A stretch of 22,196 nucleotides of DNA from Apopatocola sp963618015 (GCA_963618015.1 CAVEQS010000045.1:1-22196), one strand, 5' to 3'. Shown: positions 7,310-15,141, counted from the first letter of the stretch. Notes: generated by a model not told the origin, from the letters alone. Numbers and translations are program-made.

Positions 7310-8232
7310 GCGAGCTCAACCGCGTCGATACGGCGCTTCTGGAAATCGTTGCCGACATGAAGGACGGCAAGACCGAGGGCGCTTTCAATATCCGCAAGGA
7401 CTCCGGCTGCGCCGGACGAGTCAACACCGAAAACGTCACCATTACCACGAAAACCGATAAGCCCGGCATCGACATCCGCTTTGTCCCGGGCTGCAAGGAC
7501 ACCTGCCACATCCCGGTCATCATCACCGAGTCCGGTCTCCGGGAAACGGTGTACAACGATTTTTACGTCGGCGAGGGCGCAGACGTCGTCATCATTGCCG
7601 GGTGCGGCATCCATAACTGCGGCTCGGACGCCTCCGAGCACGACGGCGTGCATACGTTCTATGTCGGCAAAAACGCCCGCGTCAAGTACGTGGAGAAGCA
7701 CTACGGCGAGGGCGACGGCAACGGCAAAAACGTCATGAATCCCACGACGATCGCCTATCTCGAAGAGGGTGCCTCGATGCAGATGGACATGAGCCAGATC
7801 GGCGGCATCGATTCCACGCGGCGCGACACGCGCATCGTCTGCGGCAAGGACGCGGACGTTGTCGTCACGGAGCGCCTGCTCACCCACGGCAGCCAGCGTG
7901 CCGAATCGGACATGACCATTGAGCTCAACGGCGAGAACTCCCGTGGCCGCGTCATCTCCCGCAGCGTTGCGAAAAACGATTCCGTGCAGGTGTTCCGCCC
8001 GTGCGTCGTCGGCAACGCGAAGTGCTTCGGCCACGTGCAGTGCGACTCCATCATCATGGACGAAGCGAAGATCCGCTCCGTGCCGGAGATCGCGGCGAAC
8101 GACCTCGACGCGCAGCTCATCCACGAGGCCGCCATTGGCCGCATCGCGGGCGACCAGCTTCTGAAGCTCGAGACGCTCGGCCTCACCGAGGAGGAAGCGG
8201 AGGACCGCATCCTCAAGGGCTTCCTTGCGTAA
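7306..8232 (+). CDS. sufB: SufB/SufD-family Fe-S cluster scaffold, short minimal form
   Basis: A 308-residue SufB/SufD-family protein, much shorter than E. coli SufB (about 495) or SufD (about 423). It is mostly the right-handed beta-helix core plus the C-terminal helical SufC-binding part. The C-terminal block GHVQCDSIIMDEAKI followed by IHEAAIGRIAGDQL matches the SufB region carrying the cluster-assembly residues; candidate ligands are Cys246, His273 and Glu274. Several further cysteines (35, 63, 67, 100, 105) lie in the N-terminal half. With SufC it should form the full scaffold without SufD. Translation is coupled to sufC by a 4-base overlap. The sufB symbol is by analogy; smsB would be an equally fair label for this minimal form. 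Confidence 0.92.
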   Translation: MSELNRVDTALLEIVADMKDGKTEGAFNIRKDSGCAGRVNTENVTITTKTDKPGIDIRFVPGCKDTCHIPVIITESGLRETVYNDFYVGEGADVVIIAGCGIHNCGSDASEHDGVHTFYVGKNARVKYVEKHYGEGDGNGKNVMNPTTIAYLEEGASMQMDMSQIGGIDSTRRDTRIVCGKDADVVVTERLLTHGSQRAESDMTIELNGENSRGRVISRSVAKNDSVQVFRPCVVGNAKCFGHVQCDSIIMDEAKIRSVPEIAANDLDAQLIHEAAIGRIAGDQLLKLETLGLTEEEAEDRILKGFLA

Positions 8233-8241
8233 GAAACATCT

Positions 8242-8282
8242 ATGACAAAGAGCCGGCGGACAAACCGCCGGCTCTTTGTCAT
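8242..8282 (+). terminator. Long perfect hairpin terminator after sufB
   Basis: An 18-bp perfect stem (8242-8259 with 8265-8282) and 5-base loop begin 9 bases after the sufB stop. There is no extended T-run outside the stem, though the distal arm is T-rich (CTCTTTGTC). There is no other gene here for it to serve. Confidence 0.7.
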
Positions 8283-8340
8283 GCTAAAACCGAAAAGATT
8301 TTATCCCCCCGGGGGGCTTCCCTCCGGGGCCGGATGGCTT

Positions 8341-8346
8341 TATAAT
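8341..8346 (+). promoter_or_regulatory. Possible -10 element upstream of the ABC transporter operon
   Basis: TATAAT occurs in the gap between the sufB terminator and the permease, but no good -35 lies 16-18 bases upstream (TTCCCT is the best). Just before it, a GC hairpin (about 8307-8329, CCCCGGGGG against CCTCCGGGG) could be another terminator. Confidence 0.3.
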
Positions 8347-8353
8347 CAGAAAA

Positions 8354-8466
8354 GCCTCCCCTGTGTAAGGGGAGGTGGCGCAGCGCAGCTGTGACGGAGG
8401 GGTTGTTTAACAACAATCCCCCAGTCGACGGCAATACCGCCGACAGCCCCCTTTACACAAGGGGGC
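8354..8466. repeat. Hairpin-rich intergenic repeat, copy B
   Basis: The element starts with CCTCCCC/GGGGAGG (8355-8375) and ends with CCCCCTT/AAGGGGG (8447-8465). Inside is a complementary pair, GGGGTTGTT with AACAATCCCC, at 8399-8421, and a hairpin GTCGACGG/CCGCCGAC at 8425-8444. Its motif order is the same as copy C at 18382-18512, and the distal end CCCCCTTTACACAAGGGGG is identical in both. It sits 30 bases before the permease start, so it would be part of the leader of the transporter mRNA. Confidence 0.85.
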
Positions 8467-8495
8467 CATTCGAGAGGAGAAAGGAGCGAAGGCCC

Positions 8496-9542
8496 ATGAA
8501 AGCAAAGTCCCGTGCCCGGTATGTTATCGCCGCGCTCGCGCTCGCGGTGCTTCTTATGGCGCTCGTCTGCCTTTTCGTCGGCGCATCGCGCATGAGCCTT
8601 TCGGACGGCATCGCCGCTCTTTTCGGGAAAGGCTCCGCCGCCAACGTGCGCATTCTCCGCTCGATCCGCGTGCCGCGCGTGCTCGCGGCGCTCATCGCCG
8701 GGGCGGCGCTCTCGGTCTCCGGTCTCGTGATGCAGACAACGCTCTCCAACGCCATGGCCTCGCCCTCCACGATGGGCGTATCCAACGCCGCCGTATTCGG
8801 CGCGAATCTCTCAATCATCGTCTTTGCCGGGGGCTTTCTCTCCACGGGGAACAACCTTGCCAGCTACACCGCCGGGGTAAACCCGTTCGCCGCAAGCGTG
8901 ACGGCGTTTCTCTTCTCGGCGCTCTCCATCCTGCTCATTCTCGCGCTCTGCCGCGTGAAGGCGTTCTCGCCGAACGTTGTGGTGCTCGCGGGCATCGCCG
9001 TCGGCGCGATCTGGACGGCGGTCACCACGCTTTTGCAGTTTTACGCCACCGATGTCGGCCTTTCCGCCGCAGTCGTATGGAATTTCGGCGATCTTGGCCG
9101 CGCGACCTATAAAACCGATCTTCTCATGCTCTGCGCCGCCGTGCCGGGGCTCGCGGTGTTCTCCGCGCTCGCGTGGCGGTACAATGCGCTCCTCAGCGGC
9201 GATGCCGCCGCGGGCAGCATGGGTGTGAACGTTTCGCGTCTGCGCTTTTTCTCGCTGCTGCTCGCCTCGCTGATGACGGCAGCGTGCGTATCGTCTCTCG
9301 GCATCATCGGGTTTGTCGGCGTCATCTGCCCGCACGTGGCAAAGCGCCTGCTTGGGCACGATCACCGCGTTTCCATTCCCGCCTCAGCGCTCATGGGGAG
9401 TCTGCTTCTCCTTTGCGCAGACGCGCTCTCCCGCTCGCTCGGCAGCGGCAGCGCGCTGCCCGTCGGCGCGATCACGTCGCTGCTCGGCGCGCCGTTCTTC
9501 CTTGCGATCATTTTCTCGCGAAAGGAGCACGGCCAATGTTAA
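8496..9542 (+). CDS. FecCD/BtuC-family metal-chelate ABC transporter permease
   Basis: A 348-residue, highly hydrophobic protein with about ten predicted membrane segments, typical of the FecCD family. These permeases move iron-siderophore, heme, cobalamin or similar chelates inward. Family blocks visible are LRSIRVPRVLAALIAGAALS near the N-terminus, and GIIGFVGVICPHVAKRLLG with the downstream GAITSLLGAPFF near the C-terminus. The frame is open upstream through repeat copy B, but AAGGAG at 8481-8486, 9 nt before the ATG at 8496, gives a start at MKAKSRARYV followed by the first membrane helix. The last bases overlap the ATPase gene by 7. The substrate cannot be told from the permease alone. 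Confidence 0.93.
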   Translation: MKAKSRARYVIAALALAVLLMALVCLFVGASRMSLSDGIAALFGKGSAANVRILRSIRVPRVLAALIAGAALSVSGLVMQTTLSNAMASPSTMGVSNAAVFGANLSIIVFAGGFLSTGNNLASYTAGVNPFAASVTAFLFSALSILLILALCRVKAFSPNVVVLAGIAVGAIWTAVTTLLQFYATDVGLSAAVVWNFGDLGRATYKTDLLMLCAAVPGLAVFSALAWRYNALLSGDAAAGSMGVNVSRLRFFSLLLASLMTAACVSSLGIIGFVGVICPHVAKRLLGHDHRVSIPASALMGSLLLLCADALSRSLGSGSALPVGAITSLLGAPFFLAIIFSRKEHGQC

Positions 9543-10309
9543 CGCTGGAAAATGTTGTCTTTCGCTATTCCCGCCGGGCGGAGCCGGTGCTCCGGGGCGT
9601 TTCGCTCACCTTAAACGAGGGGGAGATCGGCATTCTCCTCGGCAAAAACGGCGCGGGCAAAACGACACTCTTTCAATGCATTCTCGGCCTTGCCGCGCCG
9701 GAGAGCGGCTCGATCCGCTTCGACGGCGAGGATCTTTTGAAAATGCCGCGGCGCGAGCGGGCAAAGCTCGTCGCCTATGTGCCGCAGCACATCCACTTCG
9801 GCGCGCTGAGCGTGTTCGATTCGATCCTGCTCGGGCGCGTATCCCGCTTCGGCATGCAGCCGGGGCACGAGGATTTTGAGGCCGCGGAGCGCATTCTTGC
9901 CGACATGCATCTCGAAGCTCTTGCCGAACGCAACGCGGAAGAGCTCTCCGGCGGCGAGAAGCAGAAGATCGCCATCGCCCGCGCGCTCGTACAGGAGCCG
10001 CGCCTGCTCATCTTTGATGAGCCGACCGGCAATCTCGATATCGCGAACGAAGAGCTCATCATCGACGAGGCAAAAAAGGCGGCGCGGCAGCGCGGCGTTG
10101 CCATTTTGAGCTCGCTGCACGATCTCAATCAGGCGCTGTGCCTGGGCGATAAGTTTTTCCTGCTCCGCGACGGCGCGGTGCGCTACGCCGGGGACGAGAG
10201 CGTGCTCACAAGCGAAGTGATCGGGGACGTTTTCGATATCCGGTCGCGCATCATCACCGTAGACGGAAAGAAAGTCATTCTGGGAGGAAAATACTATGAA
10301 GAAAGCTAA
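9536..10309 (+). CDS. FecE/BtuD-type ABC transporter ATP-binding protein
   Basis: A 257-residue ATPase that drives the FecCD permease from the cytoplasmic side. Walker A GKNGAGKT is at 36-43, Q-loop PQH near 83-85, signature LSGGEKQK at 137-144, Walker B LLIFDEP at 157-163, and H-loop SLHDLNQ at 193-199. AAAGGAG at 9521-9527 lies 8 nt before the ATG, inside the end of the permease gene. The frame is open far upstream, but that part is a shadow of the permease. The stop lies 14 bases inside the following lipoprotein gene, so the transporter parts are translationally linked. Confidence 0.94.
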   Translation: MLTLENVVFRYSRRAEPVLRGVSLTLNEGEIGILLGKNGAGKTTLFQCILGLAAPESGSIRFDGEDLLKMPRRERAKLVAYVPQHIHFGALSVFDSILLGRVSRFGMQPGHEDFEAAERILADMHLEALAERNAEELSGGEKQKIAIARALVQEPRLLIFDEPTGNLDIANEELIIDEAKKAARQRGVAILSSLHDLNQALCLGDKFFLLRDGAVRYAGDESVLTSEVIGDVFDIRSRIITVDGKKVILGGKYYEES

Positions 10310-11525
10310 GCTCATTTCCCTGCTGCTTGCGCTCGCGATGGTTCTCTCGCTCGCCGCGTGCGGCGCCGCTCCCGCCGAGACCCCGGCGGCGACGGAAGCG
10401 CCGGTCGAAGCGACGGAAGCGTCCGCCGCCGAACCGGCAGAGGAGAGCGTCGAAATCACCGTCACCGACCTCATCGGCCGCGAGCTCACCGTGACGCCGG
10501 GCAGCTATCAGCGTGTTGTATGCATCGGCGCGGGCGCGCTGCGGCTTTATAGCTACATCGGTGATGTGTCGCTGCTCTGCGGCGTGGAGGACATTGATAA
10601 CGAAACGCTTGCCGAGCGCCCGAAGATGTTCGACAGCGTTGCGCGCCCCTACGTTCTCGCCTACGGCGATGTGTTTGCATCCCTGCCCTCGTGCGGTGTC
10701 GGCGGGCCGAACGCCCAGAGCCCGGAGGCTGAAAAGATCCTCACCTGCGAGCCGGACATCGTCATCTCCCTCTATGGCGACGCGGACAAAGAGAACGCTT
10801 TGCAGGAGCAGCTCGGCGTGCCGGTCGTAACGCTGATGACCGGGCCGGACAGCGTGTTTGACGAGAGCTTCAACGAAAGCCTTCGTCTCCTCGGCACGAT
10901 CTTCGGCGAGAGCGAGAAGGCCGAAGAGCTCATCGGCTTCATCGCCGCCGAGCGCGCCGAGATCGAAGCGCGCACCGCCGATATTGCCGAGGAGGACAAG
11001 CCCGCCGTTTACATCTGCGGTCTCGGCAACTGGGGCACAACGAACCATCTCATGACCGCGCAGGACTATGTCTCCTTCCGCGTGGCGAACGTAAAGAACG
11101 CCGTTTCCGGCCTTGGCGCGAATGGCGCGCAGCCGATCGAGGCGGAGAAGTTCGTCTCCCTCGGCGAGGACATGGATGCCATGATCTTTGACGCCGCCGC
11201 CGTGAAGAACATCAAGCCTCTCTATGCCGAGGATCCCACGATGTTCGACACCTGCCGTGCCTGGCGCGAGGGCGAGGCGTATCTCCAGCTCGCCTACAAC
11301 GCCTACTACACCAACTATGAAATTGCGCTCATCAACACATGGTTTGCTGCAAAGGTCGCCTATCCCGACCGCTTTGAGGATATCGACATGGCCGAGGTGA
11401 CGGATCGCGTCACGACCGCGTTCCTCGGCAAGCCCCTGGCCGAGGAAATTTACGCCTGCCCGAACAGCTTCGGCGGCTATCAGAAAATCGACACCGCCAC
11501 GTTCTTTGCGGGGACGCAGGGATGA
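10296..11525 (+). CDS. Substrate-binding lipoprotein of a metal-chelate ABC transporter
   Basis: A 409-residue lipoprotein that captures ligand at the outer face of the membrane and delivers it to the permease/ATPase pair. The signal sequence MKKAKLISLLLALAMVL ends in lipobox LAAC, with Cys22 as the lipidation site. An Ala/Glu/Pro-rich linker follows to about residue 50, then a periplasmic-binding-protein-2 (TroA-like) fold starting ITVTDLIGRELTV and VVCIGAGALRLY. This family binds ferric siderophores, heme, cobamides or other metal chelates. The C-terminal stretch with several Tyr/Trp (AYNAYYTNYEIALINTW) may help define the ligand. GGGAGG just upstream is the ribosome binding site, inside the ATPase gene. 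The start of the methyltransferase overlaps the stop (ATGA). Confidence 0.92.
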   Translation: MKKAKLISLLLALAMVLSLAACGAAPAETPAATEAPVEATEASAAEPAEESVEITVTDLIGRELTVTPGSYQRVVCIGAGALRLYSYIGDVSLLCGVEDIDNETLAERPKMFDSVARPYVLAYGDVFASLPSCGVGGPNAQSPEAEKILTCEPDIVISLYGDADKENALQEQLGVPVVTLMTGPDSVFDESFNESLRLLGTIFGESEKAEELIGFIAAERAEIEARTADIAEEDKPAVYICGLGNWGTTNHLMTAQDYVSFRVANVKNAVSGLGANGAQPIEAEKFVSLGEDMDAMIFDAAAVKNIKPLYAEDPTMFDTCRAWREGEAYLQLAYNAYYTNYEIALINTWFAAKVAYPDRFEDIDMAEVTDRVTTAFLGKPLAEEIYACPNSFGGYQKIDTATFFAGTQG

Positions 11526-12106
11526 TCGATCAAAAGGACGTGATCGCGTTCTTCGATGAACGCGCCGGAGACTGGGATGCCGGCATGATCCGCAGCGACG
11601 AGAAAATCGGCCGCATTCTCGATAACGCCGCCGTGCGCGAGGGCAGCCGCGTGCTCGATATCGCGTGCGGCACGGGCGTTCTGATCGGCGATTATCTGCG
11701 CCGGGGCGTCAAAAGCGTCACGGCAGTGGACATTTCCTCCGAGATGATCCGCATCGCGCGCGAAAAGTTTCCGCAGGAAAATGTGCAGTTTGTCTGCGGC
11801 GATGCGGAGACCGCGCCGCTCGGCGAGGGCTTTGACGCGATCGTCATCTATAACGCTTTCCCGCATTTTCCTGACCCGGAGCGGCTCATCGCGCATCTCT
11901 CTTCTCTCCTCGCCCCCGGCGGGCATCTCACCGTGGCGCACGGCAGCTCGCGCGCAGCCATCGACGCGCACCACCACGGCGCGGCGAGCCACGTATCCAA
12001 CGGCCTCATGGAGGCCGACGCGCTCGCGGCGATCTTCGCGCGGCATCTTCGCGTGACGGATATTATCTCGACCGACGAGATGTATCAGATCGTCGGCGAA
12101 AAATAA
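11522..12106 (+). CDS. Class I SAM-dependent methyltransferase, transporter-linked
   Basis: A 194-residue soluble methyltransferase with a Rossmann fold. Motif I VLDIACGTG is at 44-52, the acidic residue binding the SAM ribose is Asp70 in TAVDIS, motif II-like DAETAPL is near 96-102, and LLAPGGHLTVAHGSS follows. It belongs to the broad Methyltransf_11/25 group, so the substrate cannot be named. Several His residues (DAHHHGAASH) follow the core and could bind metal or substrate. The 4-base overlap with the binding-protein gene, and the terminator directly after it, place it as the last cistron of the transporter operon. A role in modifying the imported chelate is inference only. Confidence 0.88.
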   Translation: MIDQKDVIAFFDERAGDWDAGMIRSDEKIGRILDNAAVREGSRVLDIACGTGVLIGDYLRRGVKSVTAVDISSEMIRIAREKFPQENVQFVCGDAETAPLGEGFDAIVIYNAFPHFPDPERLIAHLSSLLAPGGHLTVAHGSSRAAIDAHHHGAASHVSNGLMEADALAAIFARHLRVTDIISTDEMYQIVGEK

Positions 12107-12112
12107 AGCGGC

Positions 12113-12156
12113 AGCGCCGCGGAGCAGGAACATCATCTTGCTCCGCGGCGCTTTTT
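12113..12156 (+). terminator. Rho-independent terminator of the transporter operon
   Basis: A perfect 14-bp stem (12113-12126 with 12139-12152), 12-base loop and trailing TTTT begin 6 bases after the methyltransferase stop. Confidence 0.9.
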
Positions 12157-12171
12157 CTGGTACGATACTTT

Positions 12172-12177
12172 TATAAT
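12172..12177 (+). promoter_or_regulatory. Possible -10 element for the NTase-EFR1 operon
   Basis: TATAAT lies 23 bases before the nucleotidyltransferase start, directly after the upstream terminator, where a promoter is expected. No convincing -35 is present; the spacer region overlaps the terminator tail. Confidence 0.35.
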
Positions 12178-12200
12178 ATTGCATAAAAGAGGGCAAACGC

Positions 12201-12836
12201 ATGGATATCCGGGATACGATCGTTTCGGCGCTGCGGGAGAAGTATCATCCGCTCGGCATTGCCGTATACGGCTCGTTTGCCGACGGCTCGAACAACCAGA
12301 ACAGCGACTTTGACGCGCTGCTCCTGCTGCCCGACGGCGAGGCCGGGCATGACGGCTCGGAGCTTTTCGGCACAGAGCTGGACGTATGGCTTTACGGCGC
12401 GGCGCATTTCGATGCGCCGTATGATGTGGAAGATTTTTTGCAGCTCTGGGACAGCATGATCGTTGAGGACACGACCGGCAGACTCGCGGCGCTCCGCGCC
12501 GAGGTGAACGCCTATATCGAGAACGCCCCACAGAAAAGCGAGAGCGGAAATGCCCAGTCGCTTGCGTGGTGCCAAAAAATGCTCCGGCGCACCGAGCGCG
12601 GCGACACGGAAGGATACTACCGGCTGCATTGGCTGCTCACGGACAGTCTGAGCATTTACTGCGATCTTCGCGGCGAGTATTACTTCGGGCCGAAAAAGGC
12701 GCTGCGCCGCATGGCCGCGGCCGCGCCGGACGACGCCGCGGTCTACGACCGCGCTCTGCGCGATCCCACGCCGGAAAGCCTTGCCGCCTGGCTCGGCGTA
12801 CTGGAGGCGGCCTTCTCCCGGAGATACCGGCCATGA
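12201..12836 (+). CDS. Nucleotidyltransferase-domain protein with helical C-terminus
   Basis: A 211-residue protein of the polymerase-beta nucleotidyltransferase superfamily. The minimal NTase core has Gly24-Ser25 (YGSFADGS), the metal-binding pair in SDFDALLLL (Asp36, Asp38) and the third carboxylate Asp61 in ELDVWLY. Residues about 95-211 are helical and resemble the substrate-side domains of aminoglycoside-type NTases or HEPN-like helices. Such enzymes transfer a nucleotide to a small molecule or a protein; the target is unknown. A partner HEPN/MNT toxin-antitoxin gene is not adjacent, so that reading is not favoured. The stop overlaps the next start (ATGA), so it is coupled to the hydrolase-like gene. 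Confidence 0.82.
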   Translation: MDIRDTIVSALREKYHPLGIAVYGSFADGSNNQNSDFDALLLLPDGEAGHDGSELFGTELDVWLYGAAHFDAPYDVEDFLQLWDSMIVEDTTGRLAALRAEVNAYIENAPQKSESGNAQSLAWCQKMLRRTERGDTEGYYRLHWLLTDSLSIYCDLRGEYYFGPKKALRRMAAAAPDDAAVYDRALRDPTPESLAAWLGVLEAAFSRRYRP

Positions 12837-13432
12837 GGAACATCAAACGGCAAAAGGAAATCAAAGCGTTCCTGATCGGAACGTTTGGAGAAACCAAAGG
12901 GACGGCTTTGTCAATCCGGCACGGGGAAGCGCTCGATGCGCTGATCGAAAGCGAAAAGGACAAGTCCAAGGGGCAGCGGAAAGCGCTCACGCGGACGATT
13001 CTCCCCTGTATCGCGCTTTATCAAGTGCTCGCCGTGTCCGAAGGTTCAAAAGAGGCCGCGTATACGTATGTACAGAAATATATGCGGCGCACCGCGGAAA
13101 CGCAGCACGCGTCCACGGCAAGGATGGAAACCGCGCCTGGGTTTTATGCGCTCTACAGCCGCATATTTCTCGCCGTTATGCGCGTCTCCGATCTATGGGA
13201 AAGCACGCAGACGCGCGGCAAAGATTCCTTTGATGTTGCGATTCGAAAATGCCTGTGGCATTCGGCCTGTGCGGAAAACGGCTGCGCGGAGCTGTGCCGG
13301 CTGTTCTGCGAGGCCGACAACGTGACGTACGGCGGCTTGAAGAAGATCGGTTTTACCCGCACGAAAACGCTGGGCTGCGGCGGGGATTGCTGCGATTTTC
13401 ATTTTTACCGGAAATCGGAGGGTAAGAGATGA
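12833..13432 (+). CDS. L-2-amino-thiazoline-4-carboxylic acid hydrolase-like protein
   Basis: A 199-residue protein assigned to the ATC-hydrolase family by its C-terminal block: FCEADNVTYGG, then IGFTRTKTLGCGGDCCDFHF. The name comes from a Pseudomonas enzyme of the ATC-to-L-cysteine pathway that opens the thiazoline ring of 2-amino-thiazoline-4-carboxylate to give N-carbamoyl-L-cysteine. Most clostridial members are untested, so the real substrate may differ. The clustered Cys (182, 186, 187), Asp188 and His190 are candidate catalytic or metal-binding residues. The frame is open upstream inside the NTase gene; the start is set by the ATGA overlap at 12833 and a GGAG 10-11 nt upstream. It overlaps the next gene by 4 bases. 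Confidence 0.8.
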   Translation: MRNIKRQKEIKAFLIGTFGETKGTALSIRHGEALDALIESEKDKSKGQRKALTRTILPCIALYQVLAVSEGSKEAAYTYVQKYMRRTAETQHASTARMETAPGFYALYSRIFLAVMRVSDLWESTQTRGKDSFDVAIRKCLWHSACAENGCAELCRLFCEADNVTYGGLKKIGFTRTKTLGCGGDCCDFHFYRKSEGKR

Positions 13433-14172
13433 TCCTATATTTTTCCGCAACGGGAAACTGCAAATATGTTGCCTCGCGGCTCGCGGAGGCGGCCGCGCAG
13501 GAAACGATCTCCATCGTGGACTGTATCCGGGATGACCGCTATGCCTTTACCGGCGAGACGATCGGCATCGTCTCGCCCACGTATTTCTGGGGGCTGCCGA
13601 GCATCGTCCGGGAATTTCTGGAAAAGGCGTCGTTTGAGACAAACTATCTGTACTTTATCGCCACCTACGGGACAACGCCCGGCGCGGCCGGAGCCATGGC
13701 AAACAAGGCCATTCGCGGCCGGGAGATCGACGCTTATTATTCCGTCCGTATGGCGGACACCTGGACGCCGATCTTTGATCTCTCCACGCCGGAAAAGATC
13801 GCGAGGTTTACCAAAACGACCGAAGCGGAGATCGACCGCGTGATCGAGTGCGTCCGGGAGCGCCGCACTAACCGCCACATGTCGCCGCGCCTGCCGCTAT
13901 TCCTTGCCGAGCGGTTCGCGCAGCCGCTCTACGACGGCAAGGAGCGGCGCACGGCAAACCTCCATGTGGAAGATGGCTGCATCGGCTGCGGACTGTGCGA
14001 GAAGAAATGCCCGGTGCAGGCCATCGAAATGCGAAACAAGAGGCCGGTGTGGGTCAAGGAAAAATGCGCCATGTGTCTCGGCTGCCTGCACCGCTGCCCG
14101 AAGTTTGCCATCCAGTACGGCGGGAAAACGAAAAAGCACGGGCAGTATACCAACCCGCACGTGAAGATCTGA
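13429..14172 (+). CDS. EFR1-family flavodoxin/ferredoxin fusion protein
   Basis: A 247-residue cytosolic electron carrier. An N-terminal flavodoxin-like domain has the FMN phosphate loop SATGN at 6-10 and SPTYFWGLPSIV near 49-60. A C-terminal bacterial ferredoxin domain carries two 4Fe-4S motifs, Cys 184/187/190/194 and Cys 213/216/219/223. The architecture and length match EFR1 proteins, common in gut Clostridia and often next to small reductive enzymes. It should pass low-potential electrons between FMN and Fe-S clusters. As third gene of the coupled trio it may supply electrons for a reaction involving the neighbours, but the partner is not known. Confidence 0.92.
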   Translation: MILYFSATGNCKYVASRLAEAAAQETISIVDCIRDDRYAFTGETIGIVSPTYFWGLPSIVREFLEKASFETNYLYFIATYGTTPGAAGAMANKAIRGREIDAYYSVRMADTWTPIFDLSTPEKIARFTKTTEAEIDRVIECVRERRTNRHMSPRLPLFLAERFAQPLYDGKERRTANLHVEDGCIGCGLCEKKCPVQAIEMRNKRPVWVKEKCAMCLGCLHRCPKFAIQYGGKTKKHGQYTNPHVKI

Positions 14173-14207
14173 AAGCGCGCCGGAAACGGCGCATTGAACG
14201 AACGAAA

Positions 14208-14245
14208 AACCGGTGTGGCCTTGCGGCCACGCCGGTTGTCTCTTT
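14208..14245. terminator. Bidirectional terminator between the EFR1 and aldo/keto reductase genes
   Basis: A 13-base inverted repeat (14208-14220 with 14225-14237, one G-T type mismatch, TTGC loop). It is followed on the plus strand by GTCTCTTTTT and on the minus strand by TTTTTCG. It can end both converging operons. A smaller stem GCGCCG-GAAA-CGGCGC lies just before it, near 14177-14192. Confidence 0.85.
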
Positions 14246-14276
14246 TTATGAGCAACGCATCAACAGGAAGTGCAAT

Positions 14277-15125
14277 TCACTTTTGCTCGTCCACCGGCGG
14301 GATCATCTCTGCGTACTTTTTCAAAAGCTCCGGCGTGCGGATGTAGTAGAGCTTATTCTTATCCAGCGCGGCGATCTCCGCCATTTCGCTCTCGGTGAGC
14401 GCAAAGTTGAAGAGCGCGAAATTCGAGCGGATGTGCTCGGGATTCTTCGAGCCGGGGATGACGATGGTGCCGCATTGAATGTGCCAGCGGAGGATGATCT
14501 GCGCGGCGCTCTTGCCGTACTTTTTGCCGAGCGCGGCGAATATCGGCTCTTCGAGCAGCGCCTTGTCGCCGTGGCCGAGCGGATACCACGCCTGCGGCAC
14601 GATGCCCTTTTCGCGCAGAAACGCCTTGAGCTCCGGTGCCTGATGGTAGGGGTGCAGCTCGGTTTGCAGCACCGTAGGCTTCACCTCGCAGAGCGAGAGG
14701 ATCTCTTCAATCTCGTCCTCGCCGACGAAGTTCGAAAGGCCGATAGCGCGCACCTTGCCTTCCTTATACGCACGCTCCATCTGGCGATAGCCCTCGATGA
14801 AGTTTCCGGCGCGCTGGTGGATGAGCAGGAGGTCGATATAGTCCGTGCCGAGGCGCGCGAGCGTTTTGTCCACGGCGTCCGGCTGCTCATAAAAGCTCGG
14901 CCAGAGCTTCGTCTCAAGAAAGATCTCCTCGCGCGGCACGCCGGAGAGCTTCATTGCCCGGCCGACGGCCTTTTCGTTCAGGTAGGCATTCGCCGTGTCG
15001 ATCAGGCGGTAACCGTCTTGCAGCGCGTGCAGAACGGAGCTTTCCGCCTCGTCGGGCGAGAGAAGAAACGTGCCGATGCCCGCCATCGGCATTTTGACAC
15101 CGTTATTGAGAGTTGTATATTCCAT
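14277..15125 (-). CDS. Aldo/keto reductase
   Basis: A 282-residue TIM-barrel NAD(P)H-dependent oxidoreductase reducing aldehydes or ketones. The catalytic tetrad is Asp43 (IDTANAY), Tyr48, Lys73 (ETKLWP) and His103 (LLIHQR). The cofactor-binding end has VIPGSKNPEHIRSN. It resembles the 2,5-diketo-gluconic acid/methylglyoxal reductase branch (MPMAGIGTFLL near the start). The frame is open to 15332, but the ATG at 15125, with AGGAG at 15136-15132, gives the usual N-terminus MEYTTLNNGV. It is the last gene of an operon with the flavodoxin lipoprotein (16-base gap) and alcohol dehydrogenase, so a role in carbonyl detoxification is likely. Confidence 0.95.
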   Translation of the reverse strand: MEYTTLNNGVKMPMAGIGTFLLSPDEAESSVLHALQDGYRLIDTANAYLNEKAVGRAMKLSGVPREEIFLETKLWPSFYEQPDAVDKTLARLGTDYIDLLLIHQRAGNFIEGYRQMERAYKEGKVRAIGLSNFVGEDEIEEILSLCEVKPTVLQTELHPYHQAPELKAFLREKGIVPQAWYPLGHGDKALLEEPIFAALGKKYGKSAAQIILRWHIQCGTIVIPGSKNPEHIRSNFALFNFALTESEMAEIAALDKNKLYYIRTPELLKKYAEMIPPVDEQK

Positions 15126-15141
15126 GATGTTCTCCTTCCTT

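Noticed and set aside
8305..8316. CCCCCCGGGGGG palindrome
   Set aside because: It is part of a GC-rich hairpin next to a terminator; nothing shows protein binding.
8391..8495. N-terminal extension of the permease through repeat copy B
   Set aside because: The peptide is encoded by the intergenic repeat (SPLYTRGPF also appears at copy C) and the better ribosome binding site is at 8481-8486.
12201..13432. MNT/HEPN toxin-antitoxin pair
   Set aside because: The NTase partner gene matches the ATC-hydrolase family, not a HEPN toxin (no RxxxxH motif recognised), so the pair is not read as toxin-antitoxin.
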